From the NCBI RefSeq assembly GCF_000374025.1, contig NZ_KB893193.1:26673-90672 (forward strand): a stretch of DNA of 64,000 nucleotides, in the 5' to 3' direction. The notes under the pieces were generated by a model. The model did not search any database. It was not told the DNA's origin and saw only the letters and a list, made by a program, of their open reading frames with translations. The first letter of the stretch is position 1; the number at the start of each line of letters is the position of its first letter. Below, in pieces: positions 8,179-17,764 of this stretch. The position numbers and the translations under genes are program-made. Source of the DNA: Spirosoma panaciterrae DSM 21099. GTDB taxonomy: Bacteria > Bacteroidota > Bacteroidia > Cytophagales > Spirosomataceae.

Positions 8179-9609
8179 ATGTCGCATGTTACATCAGCTG
8201 TAAGAACCCCTCTCGTTACCGGTGGCAAAACCTACGCCGACGTAACGGAGGATATTAGTAAGCAGGTTGAGGGCAATCCGACTCGTGAATGGACCATTGC
8301 CTTCACGATTGCGGTAATTGTTCTCACGTACGGAACGGCCTGTCTGTTCTGGACGTGGTGGGAAGGTCTGGGTGTTTGGGGGCTGAACAAAACTGTCGGC
8401 TGGGCCTGGGACATTACCAACTTCGTATGGTGGGTAGGTATCGGTCACGCTGGTACGCTGATTTCGGCTATTTTATTGTTGTTCCGTCAGAAGTGGCGGA
8501 CGGCTGTAAACCGGGCGGCTGAAGCTATGACCATTTTCGCCGTTATCTGTGCAGCTAGCTTCATCATGATGCACGCAGGTCGGCCCTGGGTAGCTTACTG
8601 GTGTTTGCCACTGCCTAATACGCTCGGTTCACTCTGGGTTAACTTCAAATCGCCACTGGTTTGGGACGTGTTCGCCATCAGTACCTATTTTACCGTATCG
8701 CTCGTATTCTGGTACATGGGCCTTATTCCTGATTTGGCTACCATTCGTGACCGGGCAAAAAGTAAAGTATCGCGGTATATCTACGGTGCTTTTGCAATGG
8801 GCTGGAATGGTTCAGCGAAAACCTGGGCTCGTTATGAATACATGAGTTTGATTCTGGCTGGTCTTTCTACCCCACTTGTACTTTCGGTACACACGATTGT
8901 ATCCTTTGACTTTGCTACTTCGGTAATTCCAGGTTGGCATACAACGATCTTCCCTCCTTACTTCGTTGCCGGGGCTATCTTCTCCGGTTTCGCAATGGTA
9001 CAAAACCTGGTGCTTATTATCCGGGTTGTATTTAAGCTGGAAGATTACATTACGGTCGAACACATCGAGTCGATGAACAAGGTTATCACCTTAACGGGTT
9101 CGATTGTGGGTGTAGCCTACCTGACGGAATTTTTCATCGCCTGGTATTCGGGTGTTGAATTTGAAGGATATGCGTTCATCAACCGGGCAACTGGTCCTTA
9201 CTGGTGGGCCTACTGGGCGATGATGACCTGTAACGTTATTACTCCACAGCTCTTTTGGTCACGAGCGATTCGCCGGAGCATTGTCTGGACATTTGTTCTG
9301 TCGGTAGTTGTAAACATCGGTATGTGGTTTGAGCGGTTTGTAATTATTGTTACCTCGCTGCACCGCGACTATCTCCCATCGAGCTGGGCGATGTTCCACC
9401 CGACCCTATTCGATATCAGCGACTACATTTTCTCGTTTGGTTTGTTCTTCACACTATTCCTGCTGTTCTCGAAATTCTTGCCAGTTGTGAATATGGCCGA
9501 AGTAAAAACCATCATCAAGTCGTCTTCTGAGAAACTGCCTGTTTCCGTATCGGGCGTTGCGAAAGGTGAGCGCGTTGCAAATCCAACATTTAACAAAAAC
9601 GTAGAGTAA
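8179..9609 (+). CDS. actC: ACIII subunit ActC, NrfD/PsrC-type quinol-binding protein
   Basis: ActC is a NrfD/PsrC-family integral membrane subunit carrying the menaquinol site of ACIII. The 476-residue protein has about ten hydrophobic helices, starting with [20 protein letters not shown]. Conserved NrfD features are visible, such as [21 protein letters not shown] in TM2-3, the MMHAGRP segment in TM4 and the FFIAWYSG segment near residue 320. The N-terminal 40 residues and the C-terminal tail after ~435 are soluble. It lies between actB and actD in the canonical order. The start at 8179 is the first ATG after the spacer palindrome. Confidence 0.95.
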   Translation: MSHVTSAVRTPLVTGGKTYADVTEDISKQVEGNPTREWTIAFTIAVIVLTYGTACLFWTWWEGLGVWGLNKTVGWAWDITNFVWWVGIGHAGTLISAILLLFRQKWRTAVNRAAEAMTIFAVICAASFIMMHAGRPWVAYWCLPLPNTLGSLWVNFKSPLVWDVFAISTYFTVSLVFWYMGLIPDLATIRDRAKSKVSRYIYGAFAMGWNGSAKTWARYEYMSLILAGLSTPLVLSVHTIVSFDFATSVIPGWHTTIFPPYFVAGAIFSGFAMVQNLVLIIRVVFKLEDYITVEHIESMNKVITLTGSIVGVAYLTEFFIAWYSGVEFEGYAFINRATGPYWWAYWAMMTCNVITPQLFWSRAIRRSIVWTFVLSVVVNIGMWFERFVIIVTSLHRDYLPSSWAMFHPTLFDISDYIFSFGLFFTLFLLFSKFLPVVNMAEVKTIIKSSSEKLPVSVSGVAKGERVANPTFNKNVE

Positions 9610-9614
9610 TAACC

Positions 9615-9674
9615 TATTCGGTTTACGGTTTTCGGTACATATACTACCGGAAACTGTAAACCGTAAACCGAATA
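9615..9674. repeat. Palindrome in the actC-actD spacer
   Basis: TATTCGGTTTACGGTTT (9615-9631) and its exact 17-bp reverse complement (9658-9674) flank a 26-nt centre, itself partly palindromic (TCGGTA/TACCGG). It almost fills the gap between the two genes. The arms are unrelated to those of the actB-actC palindrome. Confidence 0.78.
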
Positions 9675-9678
9675 AAGT

Positions 9679-10212
9679 ATGTCAGACGCACACGATAACG
9701 GTAAATTCCTGGTCGGCATCTTCGACGATGATGATGTGGTATTACAGGCCGTTAAAGAAGTAAAAAAAGCAGGTGTTCGGATTCATGAAGTCTATTCACC
9801 GTTCCCGATCCACGGACTAGACGTAGCGCTGGGTCATCCACGTACACGTCTGGGTATTGCCGCTTTCTTATTCGGATTATCCGGTACACTTACCGCACTG
9901 GCGCTGACCTTCTATACGGAAGGTTTCGACTGGCCAATGATCGTTGGGGGTAAAGATTCATACTCACCTATCGTATATGTACCTGTTATTTTTGAGCTGA
10001 CCGTACTTTTCTGTGCATTGGGCATGGTCGGTACATTCCTCGTATCGAATGGTCTCGGCCCTACAGTTAAACCATTGATGTACGATCTCAGAACGACCGA
10101 TAATAAATTTGCTATGGCTATTGATCTTAGCAAGAATAATATTGGTGAAGGTGATATTGAGCAGATTCTGAAGAAATCAGGCGCTGCTGAAGTAAATGTT
10201 AAGCAGTTCTAA
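9679..10212 (+). CDS. actD: ACIII subunit ActD (DUF3341)
   Basis: ActD is a small membrane subunit of ACIII without cofactors. The 177-residue protein has a soluble N-terminal part (FLVGIFDDDDVVLQAVKEVKKAG..., HEVYSPFPIHGLD near 35-50) typical of DUF3341. Two TM helices follow (about 60-82 and 100-122) and a soluble tail. The YSPFPIHGL motif is the family hallmark. It starts 5 bp after the spacer palindrome, and its stop is 8 bp before the actE start. Confidence 0.94.
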   Translation: MSDAHDNGKFLVGIFDDDDVVLQAVKEVKKAGVRIHEVYSPFPIHGLDVALGHPRTRLGIAAFLFGLSGTLTALALTFYTEGFDWPMIVGGKDSYSPIVYVPVIFELTVLFCALGMVGTFLVSNGLGPTVKPLMYDLRTTDNKFAMAIDLSKNNIGEGDIEQILKKSGAAEVNVKQF

Positions 10213-10220
10213 TATTCAGG

Positions 10221-10832
10221 ATGGGAATGATTACTAAACATACGAGTGTAACCGCGCTGGCGATTATCGGGCTGATGTTTGCAGGAACAGCCTGCAAAAG
10301 AGGTCATGATAATACCGGGGTTGAATATGCACCTCAGATGTACGATGCGGTAGGTTATGAGCCCTACCGTCAGATTCGTCCAAATACGATTAACCCTCAA
10401 GGGCTGAACATGCGTTTGCCTGCACGAGGTACTGTAGCCCGGCCAAACTATCATACAACGTTTGGAGAGGGAGCAAATGCTAAAACGGATTTGATGATCT
10501 ATCATATTCCGGCCGACAGTATCGAAATTGCCGAACGTGTGCTGACCAATCCGATTCCAGAAACCGAGCAGTCGTTGGCTGAAGGTAAAACCCTATACAC
10601 TCGGTATTGCAGCCATTGCCATGGTGAAGCCGGTAAAGGCGATGGTCTGGTAGGTAAGGAGTACAAAGGGGTGCCTAACTATTCCTCTGACGCGCTGAAA
10701 ACGCTAAATGATGGACACATCTTCCACGTAATCACAAACGGTAAAGGCCGTATGTGGCCACATGGTTCACAAATTACGCCAGAAGATCGCTGGAAAATTG
10801 TGCAGTACGTACACAAATTACAACAAGGATAA
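10221..10832 (+). CDS. actE: ACIII subunit ActE, monohaem cytochrome c lipoprotein
   Basis: ActE is the monohaem cytochrome c subunit of ACIII on the periplasmic side. The signal peptide ends in a lipobox FAGTAC with lipidated Cys25. The haem-attachment motif CSHCH lies near residue 129, and a C-terminal methionine in GRMWPHGSQI is the likely distal axial ligand. The stretch between the lipobox and residue ~110 (MYDAVGYEPYRQIRPNTINPQG) is an ActE-typical extension. The 203-residue length is normal. It starts 8 bp after actD. The 82-bp gap before actF contains a short tandem repeat. Confidence 0.93.
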   Translation: MGMITKHTSVTALAIIGLMFAGTACKRGHDNTGVEYAPQMYDAVGYEPYRQIRPNTINPQGLNMRLPARGTVARPNYHTTFGEGANAKTDLMIYHIPADSIEIAERVLTNPIPETEQSLAEGKTLYTRYCSHCHGEAGKGDGLVGKEYKGVPNYSSDALKTLNDGHIFHVITNGKGRMWPHGSQITPEDRWKIVQYVHKLQQG

Positions 10833-10883
10833 TTTTGAGTTCATAGGCTAGGGGGCACTTGAAAAAGATTAACCTGCCGGATG

Positions 10884-10908
10884 ACTGAAAACTGAAAACT
10901 GAAAACTG
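10884..10908. repeat. Heptanucleotide tandem repeat in actE-actF spacer
   Basis: ACTGAAA occurs three times followed by ACTG, a period-7 tract ending 6 bp before the actF start. It follows CTGCCGGATG, whose reverse complement also occurs in another intergenic element at 44522-44531. Confidence 0.8.
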
Positions 10909-10914
10909 TTAAGA

Positions 10915-12225
10915 ATGGCATCGGCTCACGCAATACCGTCCTTAGACGAAGAATTTGAATTTACCGCAGAGTCCAAGCGTCGAATAATGATTAGCCTTGG
11001 AGTGGGAGTTGCGCTGGTAGCAATTGGCGCATATCTTCTGGCATCAGGGGCTGGCTCACACGAGACTCACGTGGCTGCTCATGGTGCTGGTGGACATGAA
11101 GCGCATGAAGGGGCGCATCATGCCTATAAATGGACCAACCGCTTGTGGGCGAATGTTTGGCTGAACGCCATTTATTTCACAGGAGCTTCGGTCATTGGCA
11201 TGTTCTTTATGTCGTACAACTATCTAGCGCAAGCTGGATGGTCAGTTGCTTTTAAGCGGATCCCTGAAGCAATGCCTGCTTACCTGCCATTTATGGGCGT
11301 GGTTGTGCTCGCTGTCTTCTTTATTGCAGGCCATGACTTATTTCACTGGACTCACCCAGGTTTGTATGATAAAGCCAGTCCTGAGTTTGATCCGATCATT
11401 AATGGTAAAAAAGGCTTCCTCAATACCCCTTTTTACCTGACCCGTATCATCCTGTATTTTGCTTTATGGTATGGCTTATGGAGAATGTTACGTAATTTCT
11501 CTTTACAGGAGGATTTGTATGGAGGCACCGACTATTATGAAAAGAGTATCAAGTTTGGCACTGCTTTCCTGCTTGTTTTTGGCGTAACGTCGTCAACTTC
11601 AGCCTGGGATTTTGTCATGTCGATTGATACGCACTGGTTCAGCACAATGTTCGGTTGGTACACACTCGCTAGCTGGCACGTAACAGGTCTGGCAATTATT
11701 ACCTTAACGGTAGTAACGCTGCGGGAACAGGGCTACCTGAAATGGGTGAACGAAAGTCATTTGCATGATCTGGGTAAGTTTATGTTTGCCTTTACGATCT
11801 TCTGGACATACGTATGGTTTGCGCAATTCATGTTGATCTATTACGCTAACCTTCCCGAAGAAACTATTTATTACCGCGAACGTTTTAGTGGATACGGGGG
11901 AATCTATAAAGCTCCATTCCTCGTAAATTTGTTATTATGTTTTGTGTTCCCATTCTTAATCTTGATGACGCGGGATGCCAAACGGACAAATATCATTCTG
12001 AAACTGGCGGCCTGGTGTATTATAGTTGGTCACTACTTTGACTTTTATAATAATATCATGCCCGGAACAGTGGGTGAACACGGTGGATTCGGACCATTGG
12101 AATTTGGTATGATCCTTATTTTTGCATCTGGTTTTGTTTGGTCGCTGTACTCGCAGTTATCAAAAGCGAACCTGATTCCAAAAAATCACCCGATGCTGGA
12201 AGAAACGCTGCACCACGATATTTAA
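10915..12225 (+). CDS. actF: ACIII subunit ActF, NrfD-like membrane protein
   Basis: ActF is the second NrfD-like integral membrane subunit of ACIII, paired with ActC across the membrane domain. The 436-residue protein has about ten TM helices. A His-rich loop (SHETHVAAHGAGGHEAHEG) after the first TM is typical of the family in this phylum. Later conserved features include TSSTSAWDFVMSIDTHWFST near residues 223-242 and the WFAQFMLIYYANLPEE segment. It is usually annotated quinol:cytochrome c oxidoreductase. The coxB start lies 19 bp downstream, indicating transcriptional coupling of complex III and IV genes. Confidence 0.94.
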   Translation: MASAHAIPSLDEEFEFTAESKRRIMISLGVGVALVAIGAYLLASGAGSHETHVAAHGAGGHEAHEGAHHAYKWTNRLWANVWLNAIYFTGASVIGMFFMSYNYLAQAGWSVAFKRIPEAMPAYLPFMGVVVLAVFFIAGHDLFHWTHPGLYDKASPEFDPIINGKKGFLNTPFYLTRIILYFALWYGLWRMLRNFSLQEDLYGGTDYYEKSIKFGTAFLLVFGVTSSTSAWDFVMSIDTHWFSTMFGWYTLASWHVTGLAIITLTVVTLREQGYLKWVNESHLHDLGKFMFAFTIFWTYVWFAQFMLIYYANLPEETIYYRERFSGYGGIYKAPFLVNLLLCFVFPFLILMTRDAKRTNIILKLAAWCIIVGHYFDFYNNIMPGTVGEHGGFGPLEFGMILIFASGFVWSLYSQLSKANLIPKNHPMLEETLHHDI

Positions 12226-12244
12226 TCAATAACTGTACAGAACA

Positions 12245-13363
12245 ATGGTTTATATAATTGCTATATTATCGGTAATCTTCCTGGGACTGGCAGTGATGGT
12301 CATTTCTCGGATGGCTTCCGTAGTACAGAGTGCCAGTGGTCCAGTCGATGAAGACCGAATTGGCATGAGTAACCGCCTGAATGCAGGCTTAATGGTCGTC
12401 TTCTTTGTGGTGGGTCTAATTGCGGCAATATGGTCATTTCTGCATGCCCGCCAATTCTTTCTACCTGAAGCTGCCAGTCCTCATGGGCGCCATACAGATT
12501 TTCTGTTCTGGCTTTCGATGAGCATTATTACAATTGCCTTTATTGTTACCAATGCCTTGTTATTCTTTTTTGCGTGGCGTTATCAATACCGGCCAGGTCA
12601 TAAAGCATCTTACTATCCAGAAAACCACAAACTAGAGCTAATCTGGACCGTGATTCCTGCCGTTGTCATGGCATTGCTCGTTTTTACGGGATGGCGTGCA
12701 TGGCGTGATATTATGGCTGAAGCGCCTGAAAATGCACAAGTATTTGAACTAGTAGGAAAGCAATTCAACTGGATTGCCCGCTACCCAGGGGTTGATAATA
12801 ATAAGCTCGGTGCATTCAATTACAAATTGATCGATAGTAATAACGAAACAGGTATTGACTATACTGACGAATCGTCGTTTGATGATTTTGTATCGACCTC
12901 GGAACTACATATTCCGGTTAACAAGCCTATTCTTTTGAAAATTCGGGCTCGTGATGTACTGCATAGTGTATTTATTCCTCACCTGCGTGTGAAAATGGAC
13001 GCTGTGCCTGGTATGCCTACCCGTTTTCAATTCACCGCTGATAAAACAACGGATGAAATGAAGAATATCACAGGTAATCCCAACTTTACTTATGAGATTG
13101 CCTGTACAGAAGTATGTGGTCAGGGCCACTTCTCAATGCGTATTCGTTTGATCGTTGAAGATGAAGCTTCATGGCAGGCCTGGTGCAAAGAGCAGAAACC
13201 TTTGTTGACTTCGACTCCCGAATTAGCTTCGCGTATTCCTGCTAATTTGAAAGCAAAAGCAGCTAAGTATCTGTCAGCGCCAGAAACGGCTGCTCCTGCT
13301 GATACAACAACGGCATCAATTGTTAAAAATGGAGAGACTGTAGCCAGCGCTTCAGTCCGTTAA
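12245..13363 (+). CDS. coxB: Cytochrome c oxidase subunit II
   Basis: Subunit II carries the binuclear CuA centre that receives electrons from cytochrome c. It has an extra N-terminal TM (1-22), further TMs near 52-70 and 93-118, and the usual TM near 137-155. The cupredoxin domain follows, with the CuA ligands in HSVFIPHL (His near 239) and CTEVCGQGHFSM (near 285-297). Length is 372 residues. No cytochrome c domain is fused at the C terminus, so this is an aa3-type and not caa3-type subunit. Electrons presumably arrive from an ActA or ActE haem, as expected for an ACIII-oxidase supercomplex. The Ala/Thr-rich tail is low complexity. Confidence 0.95.
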   Translation: MVYIIAILSVIFLGLAVMVISRMASVVQSASGPVDEDRIGMSNRLNAGLMVVFFVVGLIAAIWSFLHARQFFLPEAASPHGRHTDFLFWLSMSIITIAFIVTNALLFFFAWRYQYRPGHKASYYPENHKLELIWTVIPAVVMALLVFTGWRAWRDIMAEAPENAQVFELVGKQFNWIARYPGVDNNKLGAFNYKLIDSNNETGIDYTDESSFDDFVSTSELHIPVNKPILLKIRARDVLHSVFIPHLRVKMDAVPGMPTRFQFTADKTTDEMKNITGNPNFTYEIACTEVCGQGHFSMRIRLIVEDEASWQAWCKEQKPLLTSTPELASRIPANLKAKAAKYLSAPETAAPADTTTASIVKNGETVASASVR

Positions 13364-13391
13364 TTTCTAAACTTACAAGAAACCAAATACT

Positions 13392-15275
13392 ATGGCGACT
13401 GTAGCAGCTAACTCGGCAACTGTGGCCCATGCAGCAGAGCATGACCACCATGAGCCACAAAGTTTTTGGCGCACGTACATATTTTCAGAAGATCACAAGA
13501 CTATTGCCAAGCAATACCTGATTTCGGGTATTATCTGGTCAGTTATTGGCATTAGCCTATCAGTCATGTTCCGGCTTCAGTTGGGTTTCCCAAATATGAA
13601 ACTGGATTTCTTACGGCCAATTCTTGGCAACTGGATCAACGAGACGGGTAAGCTTGACCCCGATTTTTATCTGGCATTGGTAACGATGCATGGAACCATC
13701 ATGGTATTCTTTGTATTGACAGCCGGATTGAGCGGAACATTTTCAAACTTCCTGATTCCTTTACAAGTAGGTGCCCGCGATATGGCATCAGGCTTCCTGA
13801 ACATGTTGTCATACTGGTTCTTCTTTCTGGCCAGTATGATTATGCTTGGTTCTCTGTTCATTGAAACAGGTCCTGCTGCTGGTGGCTGGGTAATTTATCC
13901 ACCATTGAGTGCGCTACCGCAAGCACACAAAGGCTCTGAATTGGGAATGACTCTGTGGCTGATCAGTATGGCTCTGTTCATTGTATCGCAGTTGCTGGGA
14001 GGTATTAACTACATCACAACAGTAATCAACCTGCGTACAAGAGGCATGTCGTTCAGCAAACTCCCCCTGACGATCTGGGCGTTTTTCCTGACGGCTGTGC
14101 TGGGTCTGATTTCGTTCCCTGTACTTCTTTCGGCCGCTTTGCTGCTTATTTTCGACCGTAGCTTCGGTACAAGCTTCTACCTGTCCGAAATCTATATTAA
14201 AGGAGAAGCCTTACCAAACGTAGGTGGTAGCCCAATCTTGTTCCAACACCTGTTCTGGTTCCTTGGTCACCCGGAAGTATACATTGTACTACTGCCAGCA
14301 TTGGGAATGACCTCCGAAATCATTGCGACTAACTCGCGTAAACCGATCTTCGGCTACCGGGCCATGATTGCCTCCATGATGGGTATTGCCTTCCTGGCAT
14401 TTATCGTATGGGCTCACCATATGTTCGTGACAGGTATGAACCCATTCCTGGGCTCTATCTTCATGTTCCTGACACTGATTATTGCAGTGCCATCAGCGGT
14501 AAAAGCGTTCAACTACATTACAACTCTCTGGCGTGGAAATATCCGGTTTACACCAGCGATGCTGTTCTCGATCGGTCTGGTATCCTTCTTTATTTCAGGT
14601 GGATTAACAGGTATTATTCTGGGTAACTCGGCATTGGATATTCAACTGCACGATACCTATTTCGTTGTTGCTCACTTCCACCTCGTGATGGGTGCTGCCT
14701 CAGCGTTTGGTCTGTTGGCCGGGGTTTACCACTGGTTCCCCAAAATGTTTGGTCGGATGATGAACGAGAAGCTTGGTTATGTTCACTTCTGGCTAACTTT
14801 TATTGGTATTTACCTGGTATTCTTCCCCATGCACTACATTGGGATATCTGGTTTCCCACGTCGCTATTATGCCTTCACAAGCTATGACTTCACGAAGAAT
14901 ATCTTCGCTGATATGAATAGCTTCATTAGCCTTGCTGCTATTTTTACCTTCACGGCTCAGTGGATTTTCGTCTGGAATTTCGTGTACAGCATGTTTAAAG
15001 GTCGGAAAGCTCCACAAAATCCATGGAAATCGAATACACTGGAATGGACGGCACCAATCAACCCAGGTCATGGTAACTGGCCCGGTGAAATTCCTGCCGT
15101 TTATCGTTGGGCCTATGATTATAGTAAGCCAGGTGCAAAGGATGATTTCATTCCTCAAAACGTGCCTTACTCGCAAACTCCTGAGTCAAATCTGCCGCAT
15201 GAAAATGAGCTGATTGGGCTGGAGAAAGAAATTGAGGCACAAAATCTGAATGACCAGTTCAAACAGCCTCACTAA
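13392..15275 (+). CDS. coxA: Cytochrome c oxidase subunit I
   Basis: This is the catalytic subunit, carrying haem a and the haem a3-CuB site that reduces O2. The 627-residue protein has about 12 TM helices. Ligand motifs are visible: the first haem His in VTMHGTIMVFF, the CuB His with GHPEVYIVLLP (including the Glu of type A1 proton channels and the cross-linked Tyr), WAHHMF for the other CuB histidines and HDTYFVVAHFHLVMG for the a3/a ligands. The N-terminal extension is His-rich (EHDHHEPQSFWRTYIFSEDHKT). Its 3' end overlaps the ctaA start by 26 bp. Confidence 0.97.
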   Translation: MATVAANSATVAHAAEHDHHEPQSFWRTYIFSEDHKTIAKQYLISGIIWSVIGISLSVMFRLQLGFPNMKLDFLRPILGNWINETGKLDPDFYLALVTMHGTIMVFFVLTAGLSGTFSNFLIPLQVGARDMASGFLNMLSYWFFFLASMIMLGSLFIETGPAAGGWVIYPPLSALPQAHKGSELGMTLWLISMALFIVSQLLGGINYITTVINLRTRGMSFSKLPLTIWAFFLTAVLGLISFPVLLSAALLLIFDRSFGTSFYLSEIYIKGEALPNVGGSPILFQHLFWFLGHPEVYIVLLPALGMTSEIIATNSRKPIFGYRAMIASMMGIAFLAFIVWAHHMFVTGMNPFLGSIFMFLTLIIAVPSAVKAFNYITTLWRGNIRFTPAMLFSIGLVSFFISGGLTGIILGNSALDIQLHDTYFVVAHFHLVMGAASAFGLLAGVYHWFPKMFGRMMNEKLGYVHFWLTFIGIYLVFFPMHYIGISGFPRRYYAFTSYDFTKNIFADMNSFISLAAIFTFTAQWIFVWNFVYSMFKGRKAPQNPWKSNTLEWTAPINPGHGNWPGEIPAVYRWAYDYSKPGAKDDFIPQNVPYSQTPESNLPHENELIGLEKEIEAQNLNDQFKQPH

Positions 15276-16269
15276 TAAACAGGAACTGCGCTTCCAGAGC
15301 TTGGCTCTATTGACAATTGTTGCCATATACATAGTTGTTTTGGCAGGTGGTATTGTCAGAGGGACGGGCTCTGGAATGGGCTGTCCAGACTGGCCAAAAT
15401 GTTTTGGCCGCTGGATTCCGCCTACCGAGCTTTCGCAGCTACCAGCCAATTATCAGGAGATATACGGAGCCAAACTAAAAGGTGAGATAGAATTCAATCC
15501 TGTAAAAACGTGGATTGAATATCTGAACCGACTGGTTGGTGTATTATCTGGTTTTTTAGTTTTCGCTACTTTAATAACATCATTTTCATTCTGGCGAAAA
15601 GATAGAGCCATTGTTTGGGGGAGCTTGGCTGCTTTCATTCTCATTGGCTTAAACGGTTGGCTAGGGTCTAAGGTAGTGTCGACAGAATTGGCCCAGTATA
15701 TGATTACAATTCATATGCTGCTGGCTATACTAGTCGTTTTTGCATTGCTATTTGTTTGGGTACGCTCACAAGGTGCTCAATTAGCTGTAAACCTGACTAA
15801 GCGAAAAGAATCAGGCTTGCGCTGGCTGGCGCTATCGCTGATTCTAGTAACAATAGGACAGGTTGTACTAGGGACTGAAGTACGGGAAGCGCTCGATCTG
15901 GTTGTAAAAAAACTGGGCTATCAACAACGCGAAAACTGGATTAGTAGTCTTGACTGGCGTTTTTATGTTCATCGTTCGTTTTCCCTGGTTGTGTTAGCGG
16001 GACATTTGACTTTAATCTACCAGTTACGAAAACTAGATAAACGAAGAACGTTAAACTGGATATCGAATGGCCTACTTGCCTGTGTTATATTGGAAATAGG
16101 CACAGGTGTTATAATGGCTTATTTGAATGTTCCAGCCATTGCGCAACCAATGCATTTACTGTTGGCTATCCTTTTGGTCGGCTTACAATTTATTGCCATA
16201 CTCGCCTTAACCCCTGATATCCTACTATCGAAGAAGGTTAGGCGAAATTTAGAAGTAGCACATGCTTGA
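15250..16269 (+). CDS. ctaA: Haem A synthase (COX15/CtaA family)
   Basis: CtaA oxidises the C8 methyl of haem O to make haem A for the oxidase. The 339-residue protein has about eight TM helices. It shows the family motif GGIVRGTGSGMGCPDWPKCFG after TM1, the STELAQYMITIHMLLA helix with a haem-ligand His, and a matching second-half His (VHRSFSLVVLAGH; AQPMHLLLAILLVG). The start codon lies inside the end of coxA (26-bp overlap), so translation is probably coupled. The stop overlaps the ctaB start by 8 bp. Confidence 0.94.
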   Translation: MTSSNSLTNKQELRFQSLALLTIVAIYIVVLAGGIVRGTGSGMGCPDWPKCFGRWIPPTELSQLPANYQEIYGAKLKGEIEFNPVKTWIEYLNRLVGVLSGFLVFATLITSFSFWRKDRAIVWGSLAAFILIGLNGWLGSKVVSTELAQYMITIHMLLAILVVFALLFVWVRSQGAQLAVNLTKRKESGLRWLALSLILVTIGQVVLGTEVREALDLVVKKLGYQQRENWISSLDWRFYVHRSFSLVVLAGHLTLIYQLRKLDKRRTLNWISNGLLACVILEIGTGVIMAYLNVPAIAQPMHLLLAILLVGLQFIAILALTPDILLSKKVRRNLEVAHA

Positions 16270-17149
16270 TACGGAAAGAATAATAACGGTAAGCACGTTC
16301 GGCGAAAAGGCGAAAGCGTATGTTGAGTTAATCAAGTTAAAGTTAACGCTGGCTGTTGTCTTTTCAGGTGTGTTTGGGTATTGCTTAGCGGCCGATCAGA
16401 CCAATTGGATAAAGCTCATCGTTTTAGTTGTCGCTTCGATCGCTATTACGGGTGCGGCTAATATTATTAATCAGATTATTGAGAAAGACTCTGATAAACT
16501 GATGAAGCGTACGGCTGTGCGACCTTTACCAACGGGACGCTTGACTGTACGGGAGGCTGCAACCTTTGCTTTGATCCTGTTTTCAATTGGCTGCTATTTG
16601 TTCGTAGAAGTTTTCAATATACGGGCAGCCGCATTAGCTGTTTTATCCCTATTGCTATATGGGTTTGTCTACACTCCACTCAAACGGAAAGGGCAAATTG
16701 CCGTATTTGTAGGAGCATTGCCCGGTGCTTTCCCGCCTATGATTGGGTGGGTAGCGGCAACAAATCATTTTGGCTGGGCACCTGGCATTCTGTTTGCCAT
16801 TCAATTTTTCTGGCAATTTCCACATTTCTGGGCGATCGGCTGGCTGGCTTTCGATCAATACAAGAAAGCAGGTATCCAGATGATGCCCGGGGATGGCAAA
16901 ACAACCGAGACCGCCTTTCGTATAATGATTTATACGCTGTTCCTGGTTCCAATTGGCTGGCTACCTTATTTTCTGGGTATGACGGGGATTAATTCGGCAT
17001 TAGTAGCCATGTTTGGCGGAATCTTGTTTTTGGCGCAAACGTTCCATTTAATGAGAACCTGTACGGATAAGGCAGCCTTGCAAATGATGTTTGGTTCATT
17101 GCTTTATCTGCCTATCGTACAGATTGTGTATCTGTTAGATAAAGTATAA
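16262..17149 (+). CDS. ctaB: Protoheme IX farnesyltransferase (haem O synthase)
   Basis: CtaB is a UbiA-type prenyltransferase that farnesylates haem B to haem O, the substrate of CtaA. The 295-residue protein has about eight TM helices. The Asp-rich allylic-binding segment is NIINQIIEKDSDKLMKRT (residues ~64-81), with RPLPTGRL following. The second conserved loop is FGWAPG...FWQFPHFWAIGW, with DYK-type substituted as DQYKKAGIQMMP. It overlaps ctaA by 8 bp and is followed by the subunit III gene after 9 bp. Confidence 0.95.
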   Translation: MLDTERIITVSTFGEKAKAYVELIKLKLTLAVVFSGVFGYCLAADQTNWIKLIVLVVASIAITGAANIINQIIEKDSDKLMKRTAVRPLPTGRLTVREAATFALILFSIGCYLFVEVFNIRAAALAVLSLLLYGFVYTPLKRKGQIAVFVGALPGAFPPMIGWVAATNHFGWAPGILFAIQFFWQFPHFWAIGWLAFDQYKKAGIQMMPGDGKTTETAFRIMIYTLFLVPIGWLPYFLGMTGINSALVAMFGGILFLAQTFHLMRTCTDKAALQMMFGSLLYLPIVQIVYLLDKV

Positions 17150-17158
17150 CAACAAATC

Positions 17159-17749
17159 ATGAGCGAATTAGTAAATAACATAACATTAGTAGAAGAGCCG
17201 GAAGAAACGCTCTCAATGAATCCCCGTAAATTCATTTTATGGTTGTTCATTGTCAGTATCATCATGCTCTTTGCAGCTATGACCAGTGCTTATCTGGTAC
17301 GTAGAGCCGAAGGCAATTGGCTGGAATATGTCATACCGCCTATTTTTAATTATAGTTCGGTTGTGCTTGTTATGAGTAGCTTAACCATGCACTGGGCATA
17401 TTTGTCTGCAAAAAAAGACAACTTCGGCAATCTGAAAATTGCGATAACTGTTACTTTTGTGCTTGGAGCGGTGTTCCTGTACATGCAGTTCCTGGGATGG
17501 GTTGACCTGGTAAACGAGAATGTATTCTTCGTGGGCAATCCAGCGGGTTCATTCATGTACATTTTTACGGGGTTACATGGTTTCCACCTCATCTCCGGTA
17601 TAATTGTACTGGTTTTTGCCTTGGTGGCGGCTTTCCGACTCCGAATTCACGCCAAGAGTCTGAATCAAATAGAAATTGCGGCTACGTACTGGCATTTCTT
17701 AGATATTTTGTGGTTGTATTTGTTTTTCTTTTTAGTCTATTTTCATTGA
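17159..17749 (+). CDS. Cytochrome c oxidase subunit III-like protein (short)
   Basis: A short 196-residue member of the haem-copper oxidase subunit III family with five TM helices. Motifs include SAYLVRRAEGNW in the first loop, FTGLHGFHLISGIIVLVFAL and the terminal TYWHFLDILWLYLFFFLVYFH. It is followed 15 bp later by a second, longer subunit III gene. Tandem subunit III genes are common in Bacteroidota cox operons. Which one sits in the oxidase core cannot be decided from sequence alone. Confidence 0.9.
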   Translation: MSELVNNITLVEEPEETLSMNPRKFILWLFIVSIIMLFAAMTSAYLVRRAEGNWLEYVIPPIFNYSSVVLVMSSLTMHWAYLSAKKDNFGNLKIAITVTFVLGAVFLYMQFLGWVDLVNENVFFVGNPAGSFMYIFTGLHGFHLISGIIVLVFALVAAFRLRIHAKSLNQIEIAATYWHFLDILWLYLFFFLVYFH

Positions 17750-17764
17750 TAATCTCTTAGACGC

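Noticed and set aside
10884..10908. CRISPR-like array
   Set aside because: The ACTGAAA units are seven bases, directly abutting and without spacers; this is a simple tandem repeat.
12245..13363. caa3-type subunit II with fused cytochrome c
   Set aside because: No CxxCH motif is present; the C terminus after the CuA domain is a low-complexity tail.
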